Shown piece by piece: positions 7,516-17,067 of a stretch of DNA of 64,000 nucleotides. The notes under the pieces are model-generated. The model was not told the origin of the DNA. It saw only the letters and a program-made list of their open reading frames with translations, and searched no databases. Positions within the stretch are counted from its first letter, which is position 1. Every line of letters starts with the position of its first letter. This stretch comes from Flavobacteriales bacterium. Its GTDB lineage: Bacteria; Bacteroidota; Bacteroidia; Flavobacteriales_E; Vicingaceae. The stretch lies in contig JABTUP010000003.1 of assembly GCA_015075325.1 (NCBI GenBank), positions 1-64,000 of the forward strand. Reading direction: 5' to 3'. The position numbers and the translations under genes were made by a program.

Positions 7516-10428
7516 ATGTTTTGTCTGTTAAAGAAATTTTGTTTTATATTATTGTTGATCTTGCACATCTCGGCAAAAGCTCAAAGCACATGTAATGCCT
7601 TAAATTTTGATGGCATAAACGATTATGTCAATGTTAATTCTTTGGCTACACCGATGGCTGGAAAAAGCATATTTACAATAGAATTTTGGATAAAAGCGGA
7701 TTTTAACGATCAATCTGGCCCTGGCTCCTCTTTGTTTGCAATAAACAATTTACCAGCACCAACTGGAAGCAATAGAATTTTATTAATGCTTGGAGACCCT
7801 CATGCCGCTACTCAAAATGGGAAATTATGGATAGGCAATAATCTTATTACTCCTTATTTAAGTAATGTTGTTATTGGAGACAACACCTGTCATCACATCG
7901 CCTACGCACAAAACGGCAATATAGGAACTATTTATATTGATGGTGTTTTTTCTGGAACACTTTCGTCAAACATAGTCTTATCTGCTTCTGATTTATACAG
8001 TATTGGTCAGGAATGGGATAATACTTCTACATCAGATTTTTACAACGGTGAAATCGATGATTTGAGAATTTGGGGCGAAGCACGAACCATTACTCAAATA
8101 CAAAGCAACATGAACAACGAATTGACAGGAAATGAACCTAATTTAATTGCATATTACAATTTTAACCAGGGTGTTGCTGGAGCTAATAATTCAGGGATAA
8201 ATACACTAACAGATAGCTCTCCAAATAACATTTCTGGCACACTCAATGGGTTCTCCTTAAATGGAAATGTTTCTAATTGGATTTTAGATAATTGTACAAA
8301 CTGTATTAGCACAAACAACTGTCATGCCTTATATTTTGATGGCGTAAACGATTATGTTAGCTTAAATTCATTAGCTCCAATTCTTTCAAATCCTTCTATT
8401 TCATCAAATTTTACTGTAGAATTTTGGATGAAAAGTAATAAATTTACTCAAACTCATAACTCAGTTACATTATTTGCAATTAATACTAACTCAAATTTTT
8501 CTGATGGATTAATTATTTCCATGGGAACCCAAAGCTCTCAATCAGGGCAAGTTTCTCTTAGTGACGATGCTGGAATTTACGACTTTACTACAGCAGAGGA
8601 TATTGGCGATAATATTTGTCATCACATAGCTTATATTAGATCTAGCACTACAGGTTATTTATACATTGATGGTATTAATGTAGGAAGTCACTTTACTACT
8701 TATTCAATATTAAGTACAGACAAAGTTAGCATTGGTCAAGAATGGGATTTTCTGACTACAACACCTACAACTTCGCAGTTTTATAATGGCGAGATTGATG
8801 ATTTGAGAATTTGGGGCGAAGCCCGAACCATTACTCAAATACAAAGCAACATGAACAACGAACTGACAGGAAATGAACCTAATTTAATTGCCTATTACAA
8901 TTTTAACCAGGGTGTTGCTGGAGCTAATAATTCTGGAATAAATACACTAACAGATAGCTCTCCAAATAATATTTCGGGTACACTCAATGGATTTTCCTTA
9001 AATGGAAATATATCCAATTGGATTTTAGATAATTGCACAAACTGTAATAGTTTAAATCCTTGTAACATTTCTAGTAATTTCAATTCAATAAATCATTGTT
9101 TAAACGATACTACTTATTTTACCGATTTATCTGTTGATAGCCTAGATAATATTATAAATTGGCAATGGAATTTTGGTGATGGGAGTTCTTCTACTGGAAT
9201 CCAAAACCCACAACATATTTATACCAATTCTGGAAACTTTAATGTAACACTAATTATTACTAATGATAACAACTGTATGGATTCCATAACAATTCCTATT
9301 TCTATTCATTCAACAACAAATTCAATTCAAAATCTTTCCATCTGCCAAGGCGATAGTGTGTTTTTTGATGGACAATTTTATAACACTAGTGGAATTTATA
9401 CAGATTCGTTGCAATCTTCATTTGGTTGTGATAGTGTTCTTACTTTGAATTTAAATGTAATTTCTTCCTTACAAACTCTTTTAAATCAAAGTATTTGTCA
9501 AGGCGATAGTATTTTATTAGGTGGCAGCTTCCAATATTTTGCTGGAGTTTACACCGATAGTTTACAAGCTTTAGCAGGTTGTGATAGTATTGTTATCACT
9601 ACATTAACTGTAAACCAAATTTATCATACAAATCAAAATTTATCAATTTGTGCTGGCGATAGTATTCTTATAGATGGCACATATCAAACCAGTTCTGGTA
9701 TTTATACAGATAGTTTACAAACCACATCAGGGTGTGACAGTATTATTACCATAAATCTTACCGTAAATCCAATATTTAATATTAATCAAAACGCAGCAAT
9801 TTGCCAAGGCGATAGCATCCTAATTAATGGTATCTATCAAACATCAGCAGGAATTTACACTGAAATCCTTCAATCCATAAATGGTTGCGACAGTACAATA
9901 ATTACTAATTTGTCGGTTGATTCAGTTATCCAATTAACTATTTCAAAAGATACCACTATAACACCTTGCAATAGTGTTCAATTATCTGTTAGTGGTTCAA
10001 ATTCCTATTTATGGTCACCATCATTAGGGTTGAGTTGTATTACTTGCTCAAACCCAATTGCACATCCTAGCGAAACTACAACCTACACTATACAAACTTC
10101 AAACAATACATGTGTTGTAAATAATTCAGTAACTGTTTTTGTTGAAGGCGATGTAACTATTTTTGTTCCTAATGTTTTTACTCCAAATAGAGATGGTCAA
10201 AATGATGGATTTAACATCATTGGAGATTGTATTGAAACTATCCATAAAATAATCTATAACAGATGGGGAATGGTGATGTTTGAATCAACTCAAATCAATG
10301 AAGTTTGGGATGGAACTACTTCTACTGGAGCTGAAGTTCCAGAAGGCACTTATTTTTACATATTTACTGTGACCCAAATAAATAAAGAGAAAAGTGTTTT
10401 TAAAGGTAGTCTTACTTTATTAAGGTAA
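7516..10428 (+). CDS. Secreted LamG/PKD protein with type B (gliding-associated) sorting domain
   Basis: This 970-residue protein has a signal peptide ending near AKAQS (about residue 23). Two LamG/concanavalin-like lectin domains follow (about 25-250 and 270-510), each starting ALxFDGxNDYV. Then come one PKD domain (WNFGDGSSSTG, about 550-600) and four 44-residue repeats with the pattern C-GDS...GIYTDSLQ...GCDS (about 610-800). The C-terminus (PNVFTPNRDGQNDGF ... YNRWGMVMFE ... WDGTTSTGAEVPEGTYFY) is the type B domain recognised by the type IX secretion system. It is probably a cell-surface adhesin or glycan-binding protein; the ligand is unknown. The second half of each LamG module is almost identical in DNA. 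Confidence 0.9.
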   Translation: MFCLLKKFCFILLLILHISAKAQSTCNALNFDGINDYVNVNSLATPMAGKSIFTIEFWIKADFNDQSGPGSSLFAINNLPAPTGSNRILLMLGDPHAATQNGKLWIGNNLITPYLSNVVIGDNTCHHIAYAQNGNIGTIYIDGVFSGTLSSNIVLSASDLYSIGQEWDNTSTSDFYNGEIDDLRIWGEARTITQIQSNMNNELTGNEPNLIAYYNFNQGVAGANNSGINTLTDSSPNNISGTLNGFSLNGNVSNWILDNCTNCISTNNCHALYFDGVNDYVSLNSLAPILSNPSISSNFTVEFWMKSNKFTQTHNSVTLFAINTNSNFSDGLIISMGTQSSQSGQVSLSDDAGIYDFTTAEDIGDNICHHIAYIRSSTTGYLYIDGINVGSHFTTYSILSTDKVSIGQEWDFLTTTPTTSQFYNGEIDDLRIWGEARTITQIQSNMNNELTGNEPNLIAYYNFNQGVAGANNSGINTLTDSSPNNISGTLNGFSLNGNISNWILDNCTNCNSLNPCNISSNFNSINHCLNDTTYFTDLSVDSLDNIINWQWNFGDGSSSTGIQNPQHIYTNSGNFNVTLIITNDNNCMDSITIPISIHSTTNSIQNLSICQGDSVFFDGQFYNTSGIYTDSLQSSFGCDSVLTLNLNVISSLQTLLNQSICQGDSILLGGSFQYFAGVYTDSLQALAGCDSIVITTLTVNQIYHTNQNLSICAGDSILIDGTYQTSSGIYTDSLQTTSGCDSIITINLTVNPIFNINQNAAICQGDSILINGIYQTSAGIYTEILQSINGCDSTIITNLSVDSVIQLTISKDTTITPCNSVQLSVSGSNSYLWSPSLGLSCITCSNPIAHPSETTTYTIQTSNNTCVVNNSVTVFVEGDVTIFVPNVFTPNRDGQNDGFNIIGDCIETIHKIIYNRWGMVMFESTQINEVWDGTTSTGAEVPEGTYFYIFTVTQINKEKSVFKGSLTLLR
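8041..9049. repeat. Near-identical intragenic duplication (two about 269-bp copies)
   Basis: Bases 8041-8309 and 8781-9049 are nearly identical and encode the segment from YNGEIDDLRIWGEAR to SNWILDNCTNC twice with almost no protein change. The 5' parts of the two LamG domains are clearly diverged. This is a direct repeat within one gene. Confidence 0.9.
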
Positions 10429-10529
10429 CAAAATTTCCTTCTTTTTCCATCCATTTTATTTACACGGTTTAAGTTATCGAGTGATTTATGTATTTTTACC
10501 ACATAATTCATATAAAATAATTAAATATA

Positions 10530-13202
10530 ATGAACTCAATCATTAAACTATTAAAAGCAAACTGGTATTACCTAGTTATTCTATTATTTTTTCTTGGTTT
10601 ATCTGCTGCATATTTTTCTCCTGCACTTGGTGGCTATACCTTACGACAAGGTGATATTGCAAGTTGGAAAGCTGCTGCTAAAGAATTGACTGATTTTAGA
10701 GAATTATTTAATGAAGAAGCCATTTGGACAAACTCCATGTTTGGTGGAATGCCTGGATATTTTATTAGTGTAACTTACCTTAATGGTTTAACTTGGTTAA
10801 GCAATATTCTTTCTTTAGGATTACCGTTTACCATGCTTCCAATTTCAATGGTTTTTATAGCCATGTTGAGTTTCTTTATTTTAGGAAAATCGTTAAAAAC
10901 CACAAACTTAATTGCAGTTTTAGGAGCAATCGCTTATGGATTTATTTCTTATCACATGCTAATTATTGAAGCTGGTCATAACACAAAAGTTCAGGCATTG
11001 AGTTACATACCTGCGGTTTTAGGAGCTTTTATAATGATTTATAAAAATAAAAACACTTGGTTTCCTGCTGGAATCTTTGCTCTATTTATGGGATTAGAAT
11101 TGAGGGCAAATCACATTCAAATGACTTACTATTTTTCATTTGTACTACTTGTTTTAGGTGCATTTTATTTTTATGAAGCCTTTAAAAACAAAACGATTGT
11201 TGATTTTTTTAAAAGAACATTACTAATTATCGCTGGAGCTGCCTTGGCTTTATTAGCCAACTTTAATAGTTTTTACAATGCTGCTGTTTACTCAAAATAT
11301 ACCATGAGAGGAGCTCCAGAATTAACCATTAACCCCGATGGTAGTGATAAAAAATCGACTCTTTCATCTGGTTTAGATCGCGATTATATTGTTCAATGGT
11401 GTTATGGTAAACAAGAAACCTATAATTTATTAGTTCCAAATGCAAAAGGCGATAGTAAAAATTTAACTAGTGAATATTTTGATTATTTAAGAGAAAACAA
11501 TCCTCAACTTTTTAATTTTTCTGCCGAACAATATCAAAAAAATCAAGGAAAAATTTTTGGCGGATACTGGGGCGACCAACCTTTTACCTCAGGTGCAAAT
11601 TACTTGGGAGCCATTATAGTGTTATTAGCTATTTTATACATTGTTTTTGTAAAATCAACTTTAAAATGGGCTTTAGTATTGGTTAGTATTTTAGCCATTA
11701 TGTTAAGTTGGGGAAAAAATTTAGGAGGCTCAATAGAAAACATGTGGCTTACCAACTTTTTTATCGACTACATTCCAATGTATAGCAAATTTAGAACTGT
11801 ATCATCAATCTTGGTAATTGTTAATTTAACCTTCCCATTAATGGCAATGTTATTTGTTAATCACATTTATCAAAACCTCGATTGGGCAAAAGCAAACCTT
11901 AAAAAAATAATGATTGCCAGTGGTTCTGTAGTTGGTATTGTTTTAATTTTTGCTTTTATTCCAAGTTTTTTCGATTTCACAAGTGATGTTGAAGACAGCA
12001 TTTTTAATCAGCTTTACCAAACTTATAGCCAAACGAAATCTGGAGTAAATCCTGCTGATGCAGAAGAAGCATTAATTGATTTTAGAATAGAAACTTTTAA
12101 AAGTGATTCGTATCGAACCATACTATTTTTAGCTTTAGCAATAAGTGTTCTTTACCTTTGGATTACAAAAAAATTAAAGTACAATTATGCCATTATGGGA
12201 CTAATTGCATTAGCATTAATTGATGTTTGGGGAGTAAACAAACGCTACTTAAACAACGAAAAAAATCCTCAAAACAAACGAGAATACTTATTGTGGGAAA
12301 AAGTAACGGGTTACGAAAACACATTTGCTGCAAACCCTGGCGATAAAGAAATTTACAATATTGAAGCTGCTAAAAATCCACAAATAGAACAAATAGCCTT
12401 ACAACGATTACAAGATCTGAAAAAAGAAAAAGGTCGTTTAACCTTTATGGACGAAGAAAGTGTTCGTTTTTCGACTCTTAATTTCAACACCAATTATCGT
12501 GTAATGAATCTCGACAATCCGTTTAATAGTGCTGCTGTTTCGTATTTACACAAATCATCGGGTGGATACCATGCTGCTAAAATGGCAAGATACCAAGATA
12601 TGATTGATTTCTACATTTCAAAGGAATTGTCGATGCTACAAACTCCAGAACAAACCAAAGTGTTGAATATGTTAAACACTAAATATTACTTGTATCAAGG
12701 TAATTTAGTTTTACAAAATCCGTTTGCATTCGGAAATGCTTGGTTTGCAAATGAAATTAAAACCGTAAAAAATCCAAACGAAGAAATTTTGGCCGTTGCC
12801 GATATCAATCCGAAAGTTACTTGTGTGGTTGATGAAAAATTTTCATCATTAATAGCAAACAAAAATTTTAAAAACGATAGTACCTCAACCATTGAATTAA
12901 CTTCTTATTTACCCAATAAATTAACCTACAAATCCAAATCAACAAACGAGCAGTTAGCTATTTTTTCAGAAATATATTACAAAGATGGTTGGAATGCTTA
13001 CATCGATGGAAAACAAGTTGACCACTTAAGGGCTAATTATATTCTTAGAGCTTTACCAATACCTGCAGGCGAACATCAAGTAGAATTTCGATTTGAGCCA
13101 AAAATGATTGGAATAGGCAATCTTATTGGGCTTGGTTCGTTTGTAATAATTATTGCCATTTTTAGTTTTGGAATTTATTCTGAATTAAAAAACAATATCT
13201 AA
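10530..13202 (+). CDS. YfhO family multi-spanning membrane protein
   Basis: An 890-residue integral membrane protein with a hydrophobic N-terminal half. Segments at about residues 13-30, 85-120, 125-190, 200-245 and 355-480 are membrane-like. A large soluble C-terminal part follows, and a last membrane segment lies near 860-883. The pattern and sequence (GGYTLRQGDIASW near the N-terminus; a C-terminal ELTSYLPNKLTYKSKSTNEQ domain with YYKDGWNAYIDGK) match the YfhO family of GT-C-fold, probably polyprenyl-phosphate-sugar-using glycosyltransferases. In Gram-positives YfhO glycosylates lipoteichoic acid; the substrate here is unknown. The gene is 19 bases ahead of a GT2 and probably leads the glycan locus. 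Confidence 0.85.
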   Translation: MNSIIKLLKANWYYLVILLFFLGLSAAYFSPALGGYTLRQGDIASWKAAAKELTDFRELFNEEAIWTNSMFGGMPGYFISVTYLNGLTWLSNILSLGLPFTMLPISMVFIAMLSFFILGKSLKTTNLIAVLGAIAYGFISYHMLIIEAGHNTKVQALSYIPAVLGAFIMIYKNKNTWFPAGIFALFMGLELRANHIQMTYYFSFVLLVLGAFYFYEAFKNKTIVDFFKRTLLIIAGAALALLANFNSFYNAAVYSKYTMRGAPELTINPDGSDKKSTLSSGLDRDYIVQWCYGKQETYNLLVPNAKGDSKNLTSEYFDYLRENNPQLFNFSAEQYQKNQGKIFGGYWGDQPFTSGANYLGAIIVLLAILYIVFVKSTLKWALVLVSILAIMLSWGKNLGGSIENMWLTNFFIDYIPMYSKFRTVSSILVIVNLTFPLMAMLFVNHIYQNLDWAKANLKKIMIASGSVVGIVLIFAFIPSFFDFTSDVEDSIFNQLYQTYSQTKSGVNPADAEEALIDFRIETFKSDSYRTILFLALAISVLYLWITKKLKYNYAIMGLIALALIDVWGVNKRYLNNEKNPQNKREYLLWEKVTGYENTFAANPGDKEIYNIEAAKNPQIEQIALQRLQDLKKEKGRLTFMDEESVRFSTLNFNTNYRVMNLDNPFNSAAVSYLHKSSGGYHAAKMARYQDMIDFYISKELSMLQTPEQTKVLNMLNTKYYLYQGNLVLQNPFAFGNAWFANEIKTVKNPNEEILAVADINPKVTCVVDEKFSSLIANKNFKNDSTSTIELTSYLPNKLTYKSKSTNEQLAIFSEIYYKDGWNAYIDGKQVDHLRANYILRALPIPAGEHQVEFRFEPKMIGIGNLIGLGSFVIIIAIFSFGIYSELKNNI

Positions 13203-13221
13203 AGTTACCAAGTAACTCATC

Positions 13222-14118
13222 ATGATTTCAATAATCGTTTGCACATACAACCGCGAACAATATTTACCCAAAATGTTGCAAAGTGTTGCTGCACAAAAAT
13301 GCAATACTAACGATTTTGAATTGGTTTTAGTAAACAACAATTCAACCGACGAAACACATCTAATTTGTGAAAAATTTGTTGCTGAAAATCCCTCATTACC
13401 TGTTCGATATTTTGTTGAAACCAAACAAGGTCTTTCGTTTGCACGAAATAGAGGTTTAAAAGAAGCCAAAGGAACTTACTTTGTATTTATTGACGATGAT
13501 GCTTTTTTATCGGATAACTACATTAAAGAACTAACCAGCTATTTGAAAAATGCACCAAAAGAATTGGGTTTTGGTGGAAAAATATTACCGTTTTTAGAGT
13601 GTGAACTCCCTAATTGGATGTCGAAATATTTAGAATCGCTAATGTCGGTTTTAGATTTAGGTAACGAAATAAAACCATTTAAAGGAGCTAAATATCCTGT
13701 TGGAGCAAACATGGGATTTTCGGCAAGTATTGTTCAAAAAATTGGCTATTTTAACGAAGAATTAGGAAGAACAGGAAATTCGATGCTGGGTGGCGAAGAA
13801 AAGGATTTTTTCTTTCGAATGAAAGCCGCAAATATTCCTATTTTATATTTCCCAAAAATGATGGTTCACCATGTTATTCCTGCAAAACGATTAACAGTTG
13901 CATTCATTCAAAAATTGGCATTAGGCATTGGCGAATCCGAACGCCTACGCACAAAAAAAAATGGAATAGGTTCGTACCTTTATCGTTGGATTTTAGAACT
14001 CTATAAATGGGGAGGAACATTTGCCTTATTTATAATTTATTTGTTTAAAGCATCTCCCTCAAAAGGCATTATGCTAATAAAATTTAGGTATTGGATAAGT
14101 AAAGGATTATGGGGATAG
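13222..14118 (+). CDS. Glycosyltransferase family 2
   Basis: A 298-residue GT-A enzyme. It opens with MISIIVCTYNREQYLPKML, has the nucleotide-sugar motif FIDDDAFL and the acceptor-side GGEEKDFFFR, and has a weakly hydrophobic C-terminal region that may associate with the membrane. It is expected to transfer a sugar from a nucleotide donor to a growing surface glycan. It overlaps the following flippase gene by 10 bases, which suggests translational coupling. Confidence 0.92.
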   Translation: MISIIVCTYNREQYLPKMLQSVAAQKCNTNDFELVLVNNNSTDETHLICEKFVAENPSLPVRYFVETKQGLSFARNRGLKEAKGTYFVFIDDDAFLSDNYIKELTSYLKNAPKELGFGGKILPFLECELPNWMSKYLESLMSVLDLGNEIKPFKGAKYPVGANMGFSASIVQKIGYFNEELGRTGNSMLGGEEKDFFFRMKAANIPILYFPKMMVHHVIPAKRLTVAFIQKLALGIGESERLRTKKNGIGSYLYRWILELYKWGGTFALFIIYLFKASPSKGIMLIKFRYWISKGLWG

Positions 14119-15602
14119 TTATTAAAAAATCAATAACTACTTCAATAATTAGCTACATTGGTATTTTACTAGGTGTAATCAGTGTACTTTGGCTTCAAAC
14201 TGCCATTATTACTGAACTCCAAATTGGTATTTTAAGCTACATAGTTGATGTAACAATACTTCTTTTACCACTAATTTTATTTGGCACAAGCGGAATACCT
14301 GTTCGATTTCTTCATCTTTTTAAGGAAAATAAAAACCGAAATCAATTTATTACTTCACTTTTTATTATTCCAGCAATATCAATTTTTTTGTTTTTATTGC
14401 TCTTTTTAATTTTTAAGCAAGAAATTTTCTTGCTTTTAGGAAAAAACACTTCGCAGTATTCCGATTATTTAATCTTTATTTTTCCCTTACTTTTTTGCTA
14501 TTCCTATCAATATTTAATCGAAGCCATATTATCAACCGAATCATTAATTGTATTCTCATCCTTTCTTAAAAACATACAAAGAAGGTTGGTTTTAATACTT
14601 CTATTGGTGTTATATCATTTTAAAATCATTTCATTTTATCAACTTGTTCAATGGTATGTTTTTAGTCATTTAATAGAAACTATTGCTCTTTACTTTTTTT
14701 TCACCAACCATTTTCAATTCAAATTTTCTAACCCTCTACCTATTTTAAAACATCCAAATTTAAAGGAATTTGTTAGCTACGGTTTGTATTTAATTATTGG
14801 AGTTAGTGGTGTTGTAATGGTTGGAAAATTAGACACTGTAATGATTAATAGTTTAACCAACAATTTTGAATTGCTGGGTGTTTATGCAATCGCTTTTTTT
14901 ATTGGCTCGGTTATAGAAATTCCGAAACGGATTGTGCATCAATTGGTTTTTCCCATCATGTCAAAATTAGTTGCAGAAGAAAACAAAGTAGAACTGGAAA
15001 AACTTTACAAACAATCAGGAATAAATCTATCTATTTTAGGTGTTTTTTTGTTTTTAATCATTTGGTTTAACATTGATGAATTGTTTTTAATTATACCAAA
15101 CGGAGAAAAATATGTAGCCGGTAAATGGGTAGTATTTTTTATTGGGCTATCAAAAGTAATTGATGTTGCTTTAGGAACAACTGATTTAATAATTAACGCA
15201 ACCAAACATTATAAATTAAATGGAATTTTAGCTCCATTGTTAATTATAATTACAATTGTAACAAACTATTTTTTAATACCTATTTATGGAATTACAGGAG
15301 CTGCTTTTGCTACAACAATAACTATTTGTATTTATTCTATAGTAAAATATACATTTGTTTACTCTCTATTAAAATTAAATCTAATTAGTAAAAATCATTA
15401 CTCATTAGTGCTTGTTTCATGTGTTATTTTACTAATCTTTTATTTTAAACCAATCTTCTTTTCCAATAACTTTTTAGAAATTATAGCCAATTCAACCATC
15501 ATAAGTATTATCTTTATTGGAGGAATTTTAACTTTTAAAACTTCCAATGAAATTAATGCTTTTGTGAAAAACAACCTTAAAAAATACCTAAAAACAAATT
15601 GA
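14109..15602 (+). CDS. Oligosaccharide flippase (Wzx/MATE-like)
   Basis: A 497-residue polytopic membrane protein with about 12-14 hydrophobic segments and few soluble loops, matching the polysaccharide biosynthesis / Wzx family. The segment TNNFELLGVYAIAFFIGSVIEIPKR and the last third (GITGAAFATTITICIYS) are typical of it. It probably flips a lipid-linked oligosaccharide across the inner membrane. Its start overlaps the GT2 gene, and the CMP-sugar cassette follows after a 38-base gap, so the same glycan is the likely cargo. Confidence 0.88.
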   Translation: MGIVIKKSITTSIISYIGILLGVISVLWLQTAIITELQIGILSYIVDVTILLLPLILFGTSGIPVRFLHLFKENKNRNQFITSLFIIPAISIFLFLLLFLIFKQEIFLLLGKNTSQYSDYLIFIFPLLFCYSYQYLIEAILSTESLIVFSSFLKNIQRRLVLILLLVLYHFKIISFYQLVQWYVFSHLIETIALYFFFTNHFQFKFSNPLPILKHPNLKEFVSYGLYLIIGVSGVVMVGKLDTVMINSLTNNFELLGVYAIAFFIGSVIEIPKRIVHQLVFPIMSKLVAEENKVELEKLYKQSGINLSILGVFLFLIIWFNIDELFLIIPNGEKYVAGKWVVFFIGLSKVIDVALGTTDLIINATKHYKLNGILAPLLIIITIVTNYFLIPIYGITGAAFATTITICIYSIVKYTFVYSLLKLNLISKNHYSLVLVSCVILLIFYFKPIFFSNNFLEIIANSTIISIIFIGGILTFKTSNEINAFVKNNLKKYLKTN

Positions 15603-15640
15603 AACAACCATGAGAAAATTATCTCACACAATGTAAACAG

Positions 15641-16303
15641 ATGAAAATTATTGCGTTACTTCCCATGAAAGGACACTCCGAAAGAGTTCCAAATAAAAAC
15701 ATGAAATTATTTAATGGTATTCCATTGTTTAATCATGTATTAACTACTTTACAAAACTGTGATTTAATTGATGAAGTAATTATCAATACCGATAGCAACG
15801 TTATTTCTGAAAGTGCTAAAAAATTTAGTAAAGTAAAAATTCACAATCGTCCAAACGAAATTTGTGGTGACTTTGTATCAATGAACGATATAATTGCTTA
15901 CGACCTCAACCATTCCGATGGAGATATTTACCTTCAAACTCACAGTACCAACCCACTTTTAAAAACAACAACCATACATCAGGCAATCGAAAAATTTAAA
16001 AACCAACGTGAGTTCGATTCGTTGTTTTCAGTAACTAAACTTCAAACTCGTTTGTATTGGGAAGACGTTAGGCCAATAAACCACAATCCAAATGAATTAA
16101 TACGGACACAAGATTTACCTCCAGTTTTCGAAGAAAATTCTAATTTCTTTATTTTTACAAAAAGTTCATTTAAAAACGCAGCAAACAAAAGAATAGGTAA
16201 AAAACCCATGATGTATGAAATGGACAAATTAGAATCAGTTGATATTGATGAACCACATGATTTTATTTTGGCTGAAACCATACAACAACTTAATTTAGTT
16301 TAA
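15641..16303 (+). CDS. Acylneuraminate cytidylyltransferase (NeuA)-family enzyme
   Basis: A 220-residue nucleotidyltransferase. The N-terminal loop LPMKGHSERVPNKNMK takes the place of the canonical PARGGSKGIPxKN of NeuA/KdsB enzymes. EVIINTDSN, YLQTHSTNPLL and the closing DIDEPHDFILAE also match the family, including its metal-binding acidic pairs. The family couples CTP to the anomeric hydroxyl of a 2-keto acid sugar, giving a CMP-sugar. No NeuB- or KdsA-type synthase is adjacent; an HpaI-type aldolase follows after 3 bases instead. It is the first gene of a six-gene run with overlapping or near-touching ends. The substrate is unknown. Confidence 0.85.
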   Translation: MKIIALLPMKGHSERVPNKNMKLFNGIPLFNHVLTTLQNCDLIDEVIINTDSNVISESAKKFSKVKIHNRPNEICGDFVSMNDIIAYDLNHSDGDIYLQTHSTNPLLKTTTIHQAIEKFKNQREFDSLFSVTKLQTRLYWEDVRPINHNPNELIRTQDLPPVFEENSNFFIFTKSSFKNAANKRIGKKPMMYEMDKLESVDIDEPHDFILAETIQQLNLV

Positions 16304-16306
16304 CAC

Positions 16307-17062
16307 ATGAATTTAAAACAAAAAATTAGAGCAAAACAGTTAACTCTTGGCAGTTGGATTACCATTCCAAATCAAGCAGTAATTGAAATCATGGCTTCAG
16401 CTGGTTTCGATTGGTTAACCATTGATATTGAACATTCAGCCATTGATATGGAAAGCATTCAAAACCTAATCGGTTTTATTCAGGCGAAAAACATTAAGGC
16501 TTTAGTTAGAGTTTATGCTAACGATGAAGTAATTATTAAAAGAGTGTTAGATGCGGGAGCCGACGGAATTATTGTACCAATGATTAAATCGAAAGCGGAT
16601 GCTGAAAAATTAGTCGATTATGTTTATTACCCACCAAAAGGCAAACGAGGTGTTGGTCTTTCGCGGGCACAACAATATGGTACTGGATTTAATGAATACC
16701 AAGAAAAACTAAAAAACGATATTATTGTAATAGCTCAAATTGAACACATTGATGCTATTAATAATTTAGAAGACATTTTATCGATTGAAGAAATAGATTC
16801 AACACTTATAGGTCCTTACGATTTATCAGCTTCAATGAAATTTCCAGGACAATATGACTTGCCTCAAGTTAAAGAGGCTATAAAAAAATACGACGATATT
16901 TGTGACAAATTAAATAAACCAAAAGGTGCTCATGTCATTCAATCTGATTATACTTTTACTAAATCAAAAATCGATTTAGGATATTCGTTTCTTGCCTTTT
17001 CGTTAGATTTTTTCTTTTTAGGAGATAAAGCAAGAGAACAAATGCAATTATTAAAAAAATAA
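16307..17062 (+). CDS. HpcH/HpaI-family aldolase
   Basis: A 251-residue TIM-barrel enzyme of the class II pyruvate aldolase family. Hallmarks are DWLTIDIEHSAID (base and acidic residues), ALVRVYANDEVIIKRVLDAGADGIIVPMI, YYPPKGKRGVGLSRAQQYG, the metal-ligand region IAQIEH, and IGPYDLSASMKFPGQ. Family members reversibly condense or cleave pyruvate and an aldehyde to make or break 2-keto-3-deoxy acids, which is the class of compound a NeuA-like enzyme activates. Its place between a cytidylyltransferase and sugar-modifying enzymes suggests a biosynthetic rather than catabolic role; that is inference. Confidence 0.88.
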   Translation: MNLKQKIRAKQLTLGSWITIPNQAVIEIMASAGFDWLTIDIEHSAIDMESIQNLIGFIQAKNIKALVRVYANDEVIIKRVLDAGADGIIVPMIKSKADAEKLVDYVYYPPKGKRGVGLSRAQQYGTGFNEYQEKLKNDIIVIAQIEHIDAINNLEDILSIEEIDSTLIGPYDLSASMKFPGQYDLPQVKEAIKKYDDICDKLNKPKGAHVIQSDYTFTKSKIDLGYSFLAFSLDFFFLGDKAREQMQLLKK

Positions 17063-17067
17063 AAAAA

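Noticed and set aside
7516-10428. LamG plus repeat protein as a phage or prophage tail protein
   Set aside because: The signal peptide and the gliding-associated sorting domain place it in the type IX pathway, and no phage genes are nearby.
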